Shown: positions 9,024 through 17,030 of the stretch, in pieces
Layout of the letters: every line of letters begins with the position of its first letter
How positions within the stretch are numbered: the first letter of the stretch is position 1
Origin: Mesorhizobium sp. AR02
GTDB lineage: Bacteria > Pseudomonadota > Alphaproteobacteria > Rhizobiales > Rhizobiaceae
Assembly (NCBI RefSeq): GCF_024746835.1
Contig: NZ_CP080531.1
Location: 5,662,001 to 5,726,000, forward strand
DNA length: 64,000 bases
Reading direction: 5' to 3'
The notes under the pieces: model-generated
Told to the model about the DNA's origin: nothing
Seen by the model: the letters and a program-made list of their open reading frames with translations, nothing else
Database searches by the model: none
Translations under genes and position numbers: made by a program

Positions 9024-9117
9024 CGCCGCCTCCTGCTATCCCGAAGGCTAGCATCGAAACCGACGCACTGGAACTTGAATGGCGGGATGCCCTTCTGATG
9101 GAACAGGCCTGGCAACA

Positions 9118-9516
9118 TCAGTCGCCAGAACAGCTGAACATCCACTGCACGCCAAAAGCGTCCACGATTAAGCCGAAGCTGGTTCCCCAGTACTGCCGCG
9201 CCAAGGGCACGGTGATCCGGCCGCCCACCGCCATGCGATCGAAAATAGCGTGCATAGCGGCAAGGTCATCGAACTCCAGCATCATTGCGGAGCCTTTCAT
9301 CGGCTCCGCATCATCATTGTCGGAGGCGTGGAACAGAACGCCCGGACCTTCGAAGCGCGCATGCAGGATCTTTCCGCGCATGGCTTCGGTCCGCACCGGC
9401 ATGTCGTTGTCGCCCCAGCGCAGCAGGATCGTTGCCCGGCCAAGGCCGCACTGTTCGTAGAAGGCCAGTGCCGGCTCGCAATTGGTGGTGAAAAACAGCG
9501 AAGGGGAGAGGCGCAT
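9118..9516 (-). CDS. VOC-superfamily (glyoxalase/PhnB-like) protein
   Basis: A 132-residue protein matching the vicinal-oxygen-chelate fold: LSPSLFFTTNCEPALAFYEQ at the N-terminus, the KILHARF strand, and the C-terminal VTVPLARQYWG-like block (ITVPLARQYWGTSFGLIVD) followed by GVQWMF, as in PhnB-type proteins. This subfamily often lacks the full metal ligand set, and its substrate is usually unknown. It may help in detoxification, but context gives no clue. Confidence 0.87.
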   Translation of the reverse strand: MRLSPSLFFTTNCEPALAFYEQCGLGRATILLRWGDNDMPVRTEAMRGKILHARFEGPGVLFHASDNDDAEPMKGSAMMLEFDDLAAMHAIFDRMAVGGRITVPLARQYWGTSFGLIVDAFGVQWMFSCSGD

Positions 9517-9531
9517 CCAGTTTTTCCCTAT

Positions 9532-9954
9532 CTAGTGCGCGGCGGCGGTGGCGGCTGCGACGAGCGCGTCTCCCGTATATTGCCTGTCACCGATGCCCCA
9601 GCCGCCGTCAGGCGCGTTGACGATGTTGATCCAGGTGTTTTCGGGCCTGTGCTCGGGCACGCAGAGTTCGGCGACAATCCCGGAAGCGGCGTCGATGAAG
9701 GCCTTGCGCGCTTCGATCGAGCCGAGGCCGATATTGGGCAGTTTCAACTCGACCATGACCACGGGCCGGTTGGCGCCGCCGGCATAGATGTGGCGCGGCG
9801 GCAGGACGTGGACCGTGCCGCCGACAATCGCGGTGAAGAAAGAATTGCCAGTGGCGCCGGAGGCTTCGATGAGGGCGGCGCTGAGGCGCGGCAGGATCTC
9901 GCGCTCTCCGGCCTCTGTCAGAACGCCTTCCGGCGCGGTCACGGTGATTGGCAT
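9532..9954 (-). CDS. Tautomerase family protein
   Basis: With start ATG 9954 (RBS GGAGAGCCCAA) the protein begins MPITVTAPEG, placing proline directly after the initiator methionine, which is the catalytic base in the 4-oxalocrotonate tautomerase/MIF superfamily. Length is 140 residues, so this is a long-chain tautomerase rather than a 60-residue 4-OT. An upstream extension of the frame to 10023 would destroy the N-terminal proline and is rejected. It is divergent from a TetR-type regulator with candidate operator palindromes in the 119-bp gap, suggesting that the regulator controls it. Confidence 0.85.
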   Translation of the reverse strand: MPITVTAPEGVLTEAGEREILPRLSAALIEASGATGNSFFTAIVGGTVHVLPPRHIYAGGANRPVVMVELKLPNIGLGSIEARKAFIDAASGIVAELCVPEHRPENTWINIVNAPDGGWGIGDRQYTGDALVAAATAAAH

Positions 9955-10015
9955 TTGGGCTCTCCTTGTCCTCGGGTTGCACGGCCTTGTCGGGAGCTTC
10001 CGACTTGCCATGTTT

Positions 10016-10076
10016 CGTATCAATTGTTACGTTATGCGGAACGAGCAAGTCAACAGGTTTCGTATCGATCGCTATG
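10016..10076. promoter_or_regulatory. Two candidate TetR operators in a divergent promoter
   Basis: Box 1, CGTATCAATTGTTACG (10016-10031), is an inverted repeat CGTA-N2-AATT-N2-TACG. Box 2, CGTATCGATCGCTATG (10061-10076), begins with the same CGTATC and is an imperfect palindrome centred on GATC; it overlaps the regulator's start codon. The boxes are exactly 45 bp apart and both are preceded by GTTT or GGTTT. The layout suits autoregulation and control of the divergent tautomerase gene. Confidence 0.5.
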
Positions 10077-10703
10077 GATAATTTGGAAAAGCCGCGCGGC
10101 GGCCGGCCGCGTGCCTTCGATCCCGACCGGGCGCTGGATGCGGCGATGCATCTGTTCTGGGAGCATGGCTATGAGGCGACGTCGCTGGCCATGCTGCGCG
10201 AGGCGATGGGGCTGACGCCGCCGCAGATCTACAACGCCTTCACCGACAAGGAGACTTTGTTTCGCAAGGCGCTGACACGCTACCACGAAACGGAGATCGG
10301 CTTTGCGCTGGACGCGCTGAGCGCGCCAGTGCCGACGCGGGAGGCGATCCGGCGGTTGCTGCTGGGGGCGGCGGAGGCCTATTCCAGGCCTGGCAAGCCG
10401 GGCGGATGCCTGTTCGTCAGCGGTGCGTTGGCGGCCTCGCCGCAGGCGCAAGCCATTGCCGATGAACTCAAGGCCTATCGCAAGGCGAGCGAGGCGGCGA
10501 TCGCGGCGCGGCTGGCCAAGGGGAGGGCGGCGGGCGATCTGCCGGAAGCCCTCTCCGTCGAAGGCTTCGCCAAATACCTGGCCGGCGTCATGAACGGCAT
10601 GTCGATCCAGGCGCGGGACGGCGCGTCGGTCGAAGAGTTGCGCCTTTTGGCCCAAACCGCTCTTGCGGCCTTGCCGGCCGAAGAGCAAAAACGGGGAATG
10701 TGA
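10074..10703 (+). CDS. TetR/AcrR family transcriptional regulator
   Basis: A 209-residue protein. Residues about 10-60 form a TetR-type helix-turn-helix (GRPRAFDPDRALDAAMHLFW, then YEATSLAMLREAMGL and PQIYNAFTDKETLFRKAL). The C-terminal domain has a single conserved Cys in PGGCLFVSGAL, as in the AcrR subgroup with a TetR_C-like ligand domain. The start is taken at ATG 10074, because the upstream frame lacks homology and runs through the operator boxes. It probably represses itself and the divergent tautomerase gene; the ligand is unknown. Confidence 0.9.
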   Translation: MDNLEKPRGGRPRAFDPDRALDAAMHLFWEHGYEATSLAMLREAMGLTPPQIYNAFTDKETLFRKALTRYHETEIGFALDALSAPVPTREAIRRLLLGAAEAYSRPGKPGGCLFVSGALAASPQAQAIADELKAYRKASEAAIAARLAKGRAAGDLPEALSVEGFAKYLAGVMNGMSIQARDGASVEELRLLAQTALAALPAEEQKRGM

Positions 10704-10720
10704 TTCAAGGACGGAACGCC

Positions 10721-11338
10721 ATGCTGGATCTCTTTCCCGAGGCCGACAAGCCGGTCGAAATCATACCGGCGAAGAAGCTTTCCGCCCGTGCGGCAACGCT
10801 CTATGTCGCGCCGGCGGATCATTTCCAGACCAGCCCGGTGGAAGAATTGCGGCTGGGCTTCGACGGCATATCGGGTGATTTTCATGCCGGACCGACGCGC
10901 CGCTCGGGCGGGCGCGAACCCTGGTATCCGCGCGGCACCGAAATGCGCAACGAGCGGCAGCTGTCGATCGTGGCGACGGATGAACTGGCCATCGTCGCCG
11001 AGCGGATGGGCTTGGCGGAGATCAAGCCGGAATGGATCGGCGCCAATCTGGTGATCGAAGGTGTGCCAAACCTCTCCATGCTGCCGGCCGGCACGCTGCT
11101 GTTCTTCAAGGGCGGTGTGACCCTCAAGGTCGACGCACAGAACGGACCATGCCGCATCGCCGGGCGATCGATCGCTGAAAATTCTGGAATGGCCGACGTT
11201 GAAGCCGGCGCACTGCTCTTTCCCAAAGTAGCCAAACGGCTGCGTGGTCTCGTCGCCTGGGTCGAGAAGCCGGGAACGATCAGCGTCGGCGAAGAGATTT
11301 CGGCACGGGTGCCGGAGCAGTGGATCTATCAAGCCTAA
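10721..11338 (+). CDS. MOSC domain-containing protein
   Basis: A 205-residue protein with a MOSC (molybdenum cofactor sulfurase C-terminal) domain. Visible are the conserved NERQLSIVATDEL, the EWIGANLVIEGV block, and the invariant Cys in DAQNGPCRIAGRSI, which would carry the sulfur. ATG 10721 after AAGGACGGAACGCC is preferred over GTG 10700, which overlaps the TetR stop. Members such as YiiM and YcbX reduce N-hydroxylated substrates with Moco or act in Moco handling; the exact activity here is not known. Confidence 0.85.
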   Translation: MLDLFPEADKPVEIIPAKKLSARAATLYVAPADHFQTSPVEELRLGFDGISGDFHAGPTRRSGGREPWYPRGTEMRNERQLSIVATDELAIVAERMGLAEIKPEWIGANLVIEGVPNLSMLPAGTLLFFKGGVTLKVDAQNGPCRIAGRSIAENSGMADVEAGALLFPKVAKRLRGLVAWVEKPGTISVGEEISARVPEQWIYQA

Positions 11339-11344
11339 GGGTGA

Positions 11345-11371
11345 GCTACACCGCCCACTGGGCGGCGTAGC
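11345..11371. terminator. Bidirectional stem-loop between convergent genes
   Basis: GCTAC-CCGCCCA pairs with TGGGCGG-GTAGC across a one-base loop and one mismatch, a very stable hairpin. It lies seven bases after the MOSC gene stop and 15 bases before the stop of the convergent SDR gene. It has no long T tract on either side. Confidence 0.55.
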
Positions 11372-11385
11372 ATAAGCGCCGGGCC

Positions 11386-12225
11386 TCAGTCCTTGCGGTT
11401 CTTCTTCGCGCCTTGCGCCATGACGGAAACGTGGTCCCACTTGTCCCAGGTGGCGAGGCGGTTGGCGTACTCCTGGCGGATCATCGGCAAGCCGCCATCG
11501 CCGAAGAACACGCGCAGCGGCGGCTCGGCCGCATCGACAATGGCCAGCATTGCCGGGCCGGTCGCCTCGGGATCGCCGGCGACCGAATTGGCGCGGCGCT
11601 CGGCCATCTTGGCGCGGGCGGGCGCGTAGGCCTCGATCGGCTTGGAGACCTTGGCGGAGGCGCCGGACCAGTCTGTCGAGAAGCCGCCGGGCTCGACCAG
11701 CGTGACATGGATGCCGAATTCCGCGACCTCGATGTTGAGCGACTGGCTGAAGGCTTCCAGCGCCCATTTCGAGGCATGGTAGAGGCCGAGCGAGGCAAAG
11801 GCGTTGACGCCGCCGATCGACGAGATCTGGATGATGTGGCCGGAGCGCTGCGCCCGCATGATCGGCAGGGCGGCCTGGGTCACCCACAGAGCGCCGAACA
11901 CATTGGTTTCGATCTGGTCGCGGGCTTCCTGTTCGCTGACTTCCTCGATGGCGCCAAAATGGCCATAACCGGCGTTGTTGATGACGACGTCGAGCCGGCC
12001 AAAGCGCTTGTGCGCTTCCGCGACAGCGGCATCGACGGCCTTCTTGTCGGTGACGTCCAGCTTTATCGCGGCGATGTTGTCGCCATATTTCTCGACCAGA
12101 TCGGCGAGCGTGCCGGCGTCACGAGCGGTCGCGGCAACGCGGTCGCCACGCGCCAACGCGGCCTCGGCCCAGACGCGGCCAAAACCCTTCGACGATCCGG
12201 TGATGAACCAAACCTTGTTTGTCAT
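11386..12225 (-). CDS. Short-chain dehydrogenase/reductase (SDR) family oxidoreductase
   Basis: A 279-residue classical SDR. The cofactor motif TGSSKGFG (TGxxxGxG) is near residue 9, NNAGYG is at about 86, and the catalytic Ser-Tyr-Lys set is in IQISSIGG and GLYHASKWALE. The Rossmann Asp in KLDVTD supports NADP(H) or NAD(H) use. The C-terminal region is longer than the minimal 250-residue SDR, as in the retinol-dehydrogenase-like group of bacterial SDRs. Substrate not predictable. Confidence 0.9.
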   Translation of the reverse strand: MTNKVWFITGSSKGFGRVWAEAALARGDRVAATARDAGTLADLVEKYGDNIAAIKLDVTDKKAVDAAVAEAHKRFGRLDVVINNAGYGHFGAIEEVSEQEARDQIETNVFGALWVTQAALPIMRAQRSGHIIQISSIGGVNAFASLGLYHASKWALEAFSQSLNIEVAEFGIHVTLVEPGGFSTDWSGASAKVSKPIEAYAPARAKMAERRANSVAGDPEATGPAMLAIVDAAEPPLRVFFGDGGLPMIRQEYANRLATWDKWDHVSVMAQGAKKNRKD

Positions 12226-12264
12226 GATGTGGAATCCTTGCCCCTGCGGGCGTGATTTTGGGTG

Positions 12265-12286
12265 AAAGCGGAGGCTTCTCCGCTTT
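12265..12286 (-). terminator. Possible stem-loop after the class IV transaminase gene
   Basis: Perfect 8-bp stem AAAGCGGA / TCCGCTTT with a 6-base loop, about 70 bp past the transaminase stop and 40 bp before the SDR start. There is no T tract, so it could also be a 5' leader structure of the SDR gene. Confidence 0.3.
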
Positions 12287-12357
12287 CGGGCATATACGGT
12301 CTATCCCGTGATTTTCCAGAGGCGAGGGGAAATCTTTTTGAACAAGAGGCCCTTTGA

Positions 12358-13320
12358 TCAGGGGTAATTCACCTGAGACGACCACGCCGGATCGTCGTGC
12401 TTTTGCCAGTAGAGCGCCGTCAGCCGGCTGGTGATCGGCCCGACCTTGCCGTCCGCGATCGCCGCGCCGTCGATCTGCGTCACCGGCATGATACCGCCGG
12501 CGGTCGAGGTGATGAAGACTTCGTCGGCCGTCTTGAGCGCGCCGACGCTGACATCGGCGGGAGCAGCGACAAGACCTTCTTCGCCACAGAGATCGAAGAC
12601 GGTGCGCCTTGTGATGCCGGGCAGCACGCCGATGGCCGGTGTCGACAGTCTGCCGTCCTTGACGCAGAAGACGTTGAAACCCGGGCCCTCGGCGACATTG
12701 CCGTTGAAGTCGAGGATGAGCGCAGTCTCGGCGCCGCGGTCATAGGCGTCGTAGAGGCCGCGCACCAGGTCGAGCCAATGGTAGTTCTTGATCGCCGGGT
12801 CGATCGAGGCCGGCGGGATGCGCACCTTGTCGCTGATGGCGACACGCAGGCCGCGCTGCAGCTGCTCGGCATTGGCGACCGAGCCGAACGGAACGGCGAA
12901 GGCCATGAAGCGGTTGATCGCCTGGCGCGGATCGCGGCTGAAGGTCGGCGAGGCGCCGCGCGTGCACAGCATTTCGACATAGGCGGCGCGATGGCCCGAC
13001 AGCGCTACGCAATTGTGCAGGATTTCGGCCACGCCATTCCTGTCGAAGGGGATCGTCATGCGCAGCTTTTCCAGCCCGCCGAAGAAGCGGTCGAGATGCA
13101 GATCGAGGCGGAAGAAGCGGCCGTTCCAGACATGCACCGTGTCGTAGGTGGCGTCGGAATGCAGGAACCCCCAATCCAGCACCGACACCTTGGCTTGCGA
13201 CATCGGCAGGTACTGGCCATCCAGGAAGGCGATGCCGTCGGGATAGGAATGCGGGTCGACATGGCGATCACTGACCACAGGCAGTGGCTTTGAAGCCTGT
13301 GTTGCCGTCGGCCGGTCCAT
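12358..13320 (-). CDS. Fold-type IV PLP transaminase, (R)-amine transaminase-like
   Basis: A 320-residue class IV aminotransferase with PLP lysine in IDPAIKNYHWLDL and the AEGPGFNVF and LPGITRRTVFDL blocks. The N-terminal SDATYDTVHVWNGRFFRLD and the HDRGxE/YDRGAETALIL region look, from memory, closer to the (R)-selective amine:pyruvate transaminases (Arthrobacter ATA-117 type) than to IlvE or D-alanine transaminase. Start ATG 13320 follows GAGGAGG with 5-base spacing; the frame upstream to 13386 is not needed. Substrate class is an inference; branched-chain or D-amino-acid transaminase activity are alternatives. It is a single gene. Confidence 0.85.
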   Translation of the reverse strand: MDRPTATQASKPLPVVSDRHVDPHSYPDGIAFLDGQYLPMSQAKVSVLDWGFLHSDATYDTVHVWNGRFFRLDLHLDRFFGGLEKLRMTIPFDRNGVAEILHNCVALSGHRAAYVEMLCTRGASPTFSRDPRQAINRFMAFAVPFGSVANAEQLQRGLRVAISDKVRIPPASIDPAIKNYHWLDLVRGLYDAYDRGAETALILDFNGNVAEGPGFNVFCVKDGRLSTPAIGVLPGITRRTVFDLCGEEGLVAAPADVSVGALKTADEVFITSTAGGIMPVTQIDGAAIADGKVGPITSRLTALYWQKHDDPAWSSQVNYP

Positions 13321-13475
13321 CGGTGCCTCCTCTCGCACAGAGCGGACCAACAGGCTATCGGCGCTGGACAGAAGGGATAGAGCCACCCGACGGGTGCTGT
13401 TCGTCCTCCACGATCTGGCCGATACATTGGATTAGAGTTGCCTTATGGTCGTCGGACACTGAGCTGGAGGGGGAC

Positions 13476-13985
13476 ATGGGCAGGCTTGGGATCGTTGTTG
13501 CAGCTTTGTCGATTTTCGCTGCCGCGGGCGAAGCCAGCGCCCAGTGCGTGAAAGAGGGCGACGAACTCTGCCAGAACGGCCAGACCTATCGCTGCGAGAA
13601 GACCGGCAGCGAACTGACACCGATCTTCCAGAACGTGCCTTGCGCGGTGAATGTGCCGGCGCCGTCTCTGACCGGCACCTGGGTCGGTAGCGGCCACCAG
13701 AGCCCGGCAGGCGACGCCGGCGCCGACTGGTCGATCGCCATGGCCATCAGGGATGACGGCGGATCGATCGATTATCCGTCACTTGGCTGCGGCGGATCAC
13801 TGTCGCAGACGGCGAGGGATGACACGTCGGCGGAATTCCACGAGAGCATCACCTACGGTCAGGACAAATGCATCGATGGCGGCGATATCACCGTGCGGTT
13901 CTTCAAGGGGAACCTGTCCTGGACCTGGGTCGGCCAGGCCGACGGTCAGCCCTACAATGCGATCGCTGTGCTGACGCGGCAGTAA
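13476..13985 (+). CDS. Secreted hypothetical protein
   Basis: Start ATG 13476 follows GGAGGGGGAC. The 169-residue product has a signal peptide (MGRLGIVVAALSIFAAAGEA, cleavage likely after ASA) and a mature part beginning with a cysteine-rich segment (QCVKEGDELC, TYRCEKTG, VPCAV). A beta-rich domain follows, with LTGTWVGSGHQ and a WTWVGQADGQPYNAIAVL end that resemble small lipocalin-like domains. No named family recognised. It is probably periplasmic or extracellular. Confidence 0.75.
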   Translation: MGRLGIVVAALSIFAAAGEASAQCVKEGDELCQNGQTYRCEKTGSELTPIFQNVPCAVNVPAPSLTGTWVGSGHQSPAGDAGADWSIAMAIRDDGGSIDYPSLGCGGSLSQTARDDTSAEFHESITYGQDKCIDGGDITVRFFKGNLSWTWVGQADGQPYNAIAVLTRQ

Positions 13986-14028
13986 GAGACTGTTTGGAAA
14001 TTCTAGTCCGTCTCTAGGCGGACCGCGT

Positions 14029-14343
14029 TCATTCCTCTTCGTCGTCGGCGTCGAGCAGGCGTGTCGCGCGCCAGCGGGTGAGCACGATGTTGGTCTGCTC
14101 GATGACGAAGAAACGCGCCGAGTCGCGGTCATAGCCCTCGGCGAGCAGCTTTTCGTAATCGGTGTGCATGTGGCGGATATGGGCGATCGTCGCCAGCCAC
14201 ACCGCGATGCCCGGCGGCAAGGTCTTCATGTGAACAGCACCGGCGTCGGTGCGGATCTTCTCCATGTCGGCATAGGGCGCCAGCGGCAGAAGGGCGGTCA
14301 GCGCCTTGGCGATGGCGCGGCGGCGGCCGGTCGGCGCTGTCAT
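14029..14343 (-). CDS. DUF2293-like hypothetical protein
   Basis: A 104-residue protein with the blocks LPLAPYADMEKIR, KTLPPGIAVWLATIAHIRH and the GYDRDSARFFVIEQTN segment, a pattern I associate with DUF2293 of Rhizobiales. Its start overlaps the stop of the upstream TrmO gene by four bases (ATGA), so the two are translationally coupled. Function unknown. The conserved His/Tyr/Asp residues hint at an RNA- or nucleic-acid-related role, but this is speculation from the operon partner only. Confidence 0.8.
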   Translation of the reverse strand: MTAPTGRRRAIAKALTALLPLAPYADMEKIRTDAGAVHMKTLPPGIAVWLATIAHIRHMHTDYEKLLAEGYDRDSARFFVIEQTNIVLTRWRATRLLDADDEEE

Positions 14344-14909
14344 GGCCGGATCCGATCGGGCTCCTCACGCCCCTCAATGGTCGCCTCGGCAATGGCATCG
14401 GTCGAGGCGAAATAGGGCTTGATGTCGATGACCGGCGTGCCGTCGAGCACGTCGATGGCGTCAATGTCGATGCGCCCGGTGGCAATGTCCAACCCGACGA
14501 GCCTGGCCACATGCACGCCGACCGGATTCGGTCGGGCAGGTGAGCGGAGACCGAATACGCCTTTTGCTTCAGCTGCATGGCGGGGTTTTTGCACAATTAG
14601 ATTCCGCGGCGCGTGATGCAGCCAGGACAGGATGATGACATGGCTGGCACGCTCCAGGCCTTGCAGGCCGCTGCGATAGGGGGCGTCGATGGTCAGCACC
14701 GCTGGTTGTCCGGTCTCGCGGGCCGTGCGCATGTTCTTCGGGCAGTTCTCCCGCGTCACCCAAGGCGAGGCGATGCGGCCGATGAAGACGACGCCAGCAT
14801 CCGCCGTCATCGTTGCCGGATCCTGTTCCAGCCGCTGCTCGCCTTCGCGTGCCTCGAACATCTCATGCGGCCCGGTCATTCTGCCCATTTCTGTGTTGGC
14901 GCCTGTCAT
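14340..14909 (-). CDS. trmO: tRNA (N6-threonylcarbamoyladenosine37-N6)-methyltransferase TrmO
   Basis: The TsaA-like beta-barrel domain is clear: IGRIASPWVTRENCPKN, the RSGLQGLERASHVIILSWLH block, and the signature GVFGLRSPARPNPVGVHV with the SAM-binding RSPxRPNP motif. It methylates t6A37 of tRNA with SAM. The start is uncertain: ATGs occur at 14930, 14909, 14888, 14861 and 14810, and a copy of a dispersed palindromic repeat (14901-14945) covers the first two, so translation may start further downstream. E. coli TrmO begins only a few residues before the IGxIxSP block, which would favour 14810. Confidence 0.85.
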   Translation of the reverse strand: MTGANTEMGRMTGPHEMFEAREGEQRLEQDPATMTADAGVVFIGRIASPWVTRENCPKNMRTARETGQPAVLTIDAPYRSGLQGLERASHVIILSWLHHAPRNLIVQKPRHAAEAKGVFGLRSPARPNPVGVHVARLVGLDIATGRIDIDAIDVLDGTPVIDIKPYFASTDAIAEATIEGREEPDRIRP

Positions 14910-14945
14910 TGTCCCAGAACCGCTACACATTTTTGGGCGGCACGC
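14901..14945 (+). repeat. Degenerate copy of dispersed palindromic repeat family A
   Basis: It shares the core TCCCA-AACCG-CAC-TTTTGGGCG with the copy at 57721-57764, with diverged outer arms. It overlaps the 5' end of the trmO frame on the opposite strand. Confidence 0.5.
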
Positions 14946-15017
14946 ACCGAAAAATCACGCCTGCGGCATTTTCTTGTCCGGTAGCGACATAGCGCTTGCA
15001 AGGTTTTGAAAATCGAC

Positions 15018-15033
15018 ATAAACATATGTTTAT
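15018..15033. promoter_or_regulatory. Perfect 16-bp palindrome, candidate operator of the ArsR-methyltransferase gene
   Basis: ATAAACATATGTTTAT is a perfect inverted repeat placed 40 bp before the start at 15074, in an AT-rich pocket. ArsR-type repressors bind such AT-rich palindromes next to promoters. Autoregulation of the regulator-metF operon is the natural reading. Confidence 0.6.
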
Positions 15034-15073
15034 ATCTTTTTCAAAGTGAATGCGCTGAAAAGAGAATACGCGG

Positions 15074-16096
15074 ATGCATGTCTCGCTCGACACCATGGTG
15101 GATACGCTGAAGGCGGCGGCCGAATCCAGCCGCCTGCGCATATTGGCACTGTTGTCGCGCGGCGACCTCACCGTTTCCGATCTTACCGAAATTCTCGGCC
15201 AGTCGCAGCCGCGCGTCTCGCGGCACTTGAAGCTTTTGCTCGAGGCCGGGCTGATCGGCCGCTACCAGGAAGGATCGTGGGCGTTCTTCCGCCTGTCGGA
15301 TGCCGATTCCGCGCGTGACTTCGTCATGGGGCTGATTTCCAGCATTCGCGGTGCCGATCCGCAGGTCGAGCGCGATCTCGAGCGGCTGGCCTCGGTCAAG
15401 CGCAAGCGCCAGGACCGGGCGACGGAGTATTTTTCCGTGAATGCGGCAAGTTGGGACCATATCCGCTCGCTGCACGTGCCGGACCGCGCGGTCGAGGCGG
15501 CGATGCTGAAGCTGGTCGGCAAGCGGCCATTCCAGTCGATGCTCGATCTCGGCACGGGCACCGGGCGGCTCTTGGAAATCTTCTCGCCGCTCTACCGGCG
15601 CGGCGTTGGCATCGACATGTCGCGCGAAATGCTGACCGTGGCGCGTGCCAATCTCGACAAGGCCGGCGTTTCGAATGCGCAGGTGCGGCAAGGCGATATC
15701 TTTTCGCCGCCGGTCGAGCGCGATACCTTCGATCTCGTCACCATCCACCAGGTGCTGCACTATCTCGATGATCCGGCCCGCGCCATCCACGAGGCGGCGC
15801 GGCTTTTGCGCCCGGCAGGCCGACTGGTCATCGTCGACTTCGCGCCGCACACGCTGGAATTCCTGCGCGACGAGCATGCGCATGTCAGGCTCGGCTTTTC
15901 CGACCGGCAGATCGGCGAGTGGTTCGCCGAGGCAGGCCTTGATCTCGAGGATGCCCAGGAATTCGAGCCGCGCGGCGGCAACGAGGCCAGGCTTACCGTA
16001 AAACTCTGGCTTGGCCGCGACCGGCGCCTGCTGATCGCCGATCCTGCCAATGACAGCCAGCAGACCAAAGTGAACTCGATAGGGGAAATCGCCTGA
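15074..16096 (+). CDS. ArsR-family regulator fused to a SAM-dependent methyltransferase
   Basis: A 340-residue protein. Residues 1-90 are an ArsR winged helix-turn-helix (LRILALLSRGDLTVSDLTEI, then QPRVSRHLKLLLEAGLI), without obvious paired metal-binding cysteines. Residues about 140-300 are a class I methyltransferase with motif I MLDLGTGTGRLLEIF and the GIDMSREML and LLRPAGRLVIVDF blocks. It overlaps metF by one base (TGATG). In Proteobacteria ArsR-type regulators such as SahR sense S-adenosylhomocysteine and control methionine genes. A fused methyltransferase fold next to metF suggests that the SAM/SAH-binding domain is the sensor; enzymatic methylation remains possible. Confidence 0.9.
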   Translation: MHVSLDTMVDTLKAAAESSRLRILALLSRGDLTVSDLTEILGQSQPRVSRHLKLLLEAGLIGRYQEGSWAFFRLSDADSARDFVMGLISSIRGADPQVERDLERLASVKRKRQDRATEYFSVNAASWDHIRSLHVPDRAVEAAMLKLVGKRPFQSMLDLGTGTGRLLEIFSPLYRRGVGIDMSREMLTVARANLDKAGVSNAQVRQGDIFSPPVERDTFDLVTIHQVLHYLDDPARAIHEAARLLRPAGRLVIVDFAPHTLEFLRDEHAHVRLGFSDRQIGEWFAEAGLDLEDAQEFEPRGGNEARLTVKLWLGRDRRLLIADPANDSQQTKVNSIGEIA

Positions 16097-17013
16097 TGAA
16101 CCAGTTCCGCTTTTCCCGCCGCCCCGACATTGGCGAGAAGATCAAGGTTTCCTTCGAATTCTTCCCGCCCAAGAACGACGAGATGGAGGCGCGGCTGTGG
16201 GACGCCGTCACCCGGCTGGAGCCGCTGAAGCCGAAATTCGTCTCGGTGACCTATGGCGCCGGCGGCTCGACGCGTGAGCGCACGGCGCGCACCATTGGCC
16301 GCATCCTGAACGAGACCAGCCTGACGCCGGCCGCGCACATGACCTGCGTCGACGCCGCCCGCCATCAGGTCGACGCGGTGATCCAGGAATTCGCCGATAT
16401 GGGCGTGAAGCGTTTCGTCGCCTTGCGCGGCGATCCGGCGGCCGGCGTCGGCACCGCCTATCGGCCGCATCCGGACGGCTATGCCAACGGCGCCGAGCTG
16501 GTGGGCGCGCTGAAAGAGGCCGGCGATTTCGACATCTCGGTCTCGGCCTATCCGGAGAAGCATCCTGAAAGCCCGGACTTCGCCACCGATATCGACATGC
16601 TGAAGCGCAAGGTCGACAATGGCGCGACGCGGGCGATCACCCAATTCTTCTTCGACAATGATCTCTACGAGCGCTATGTCGAGCGCGCGCGCCGGGCTGG
16701 CATCTACATCCCGATCGTGCCCGGCATTTTGCCGGTGCACAATTTCACCCAGGTCGCCAATTTCTCGGCACGCTGCGGCGCGCTGGTGCCGGCATGGCTG
16801 GCTGAGCGCTTCGACGGCCTGCAGAACGACCCGCAGACGCATGCGCTGGTGGCGTCCGCGGTGGCCGCCGAACAGGTTCTCGACCTGGTCGAGCGCGGGG
16901 TGGGCGATTTCCACTTCTACACGATGAACCGCGCCGACCTCGTCTTCGCCGTTTGCCACATGATCGGCATCCGCTCGCACGAGGCGGAGGTGGCCGGGTC
17001 CGCTGCTGCGTAA
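16096..17013 (+). CDS. metF: 5,10-methylenetetrahydrofolate reductase
   Basis: A 305-residue FAD-dependent TIM barrel that reduces methylene-THF to 5-methyl-THF for methionine synthesis. Visible family blocks are VSFEFFPPKND with the catalytic Glu, VSVTYGAGGSTRERT, HMTCVDA, FVALRGDP, the YPEKHPES motif, AITQFFFDND and PGILPV. It is translationally coupled to the ArsR-methyltransferase gene (TGATG) and so probably follows its control. A terminator hairpin follows the stop. Confidence 0.97.
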   Translation: MNQFRFSRRPDIGEKIKVSFEFFPPKNDEMEARLWDAVTRLEPLKPKFVSVTYGAGGSTRERTARTIGRILNETSLTPAAHMTCVDAARHQVDAVIQEFADMGVKRFVALRGDPAAGVGTAYRPHPDGYANGAELVGALKEAGDFDISVSAYPEKHPESPDFATDIDMLKRKVDNGATRAITQFFFDNDLYERYVERARRAGIYIPIVPGILPVHNFTQVANFSARCGALVPAWLAERFDGLQNDPQTHALVASAVAAEQVLDLVERGVGDFHFYTMNRADLVFAVCHMIGIRSHEAEVAGSAAA

Positions 17014-17030
17014 GGTTGGCCAGAAAAGCA

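Noticed and set aside
9955..10023. Upstream start for the tautomerase
   Set aside because: It would bury the catalytic N-terminal proline and covers an operator-like palindrome.
8088..10215. Plus-strand frames of 320-336 codons over the minus-strand genes at 7797-10000
   Set aside because: They cross the boundaries of several real genes and lack hydrophobic or domain structure.
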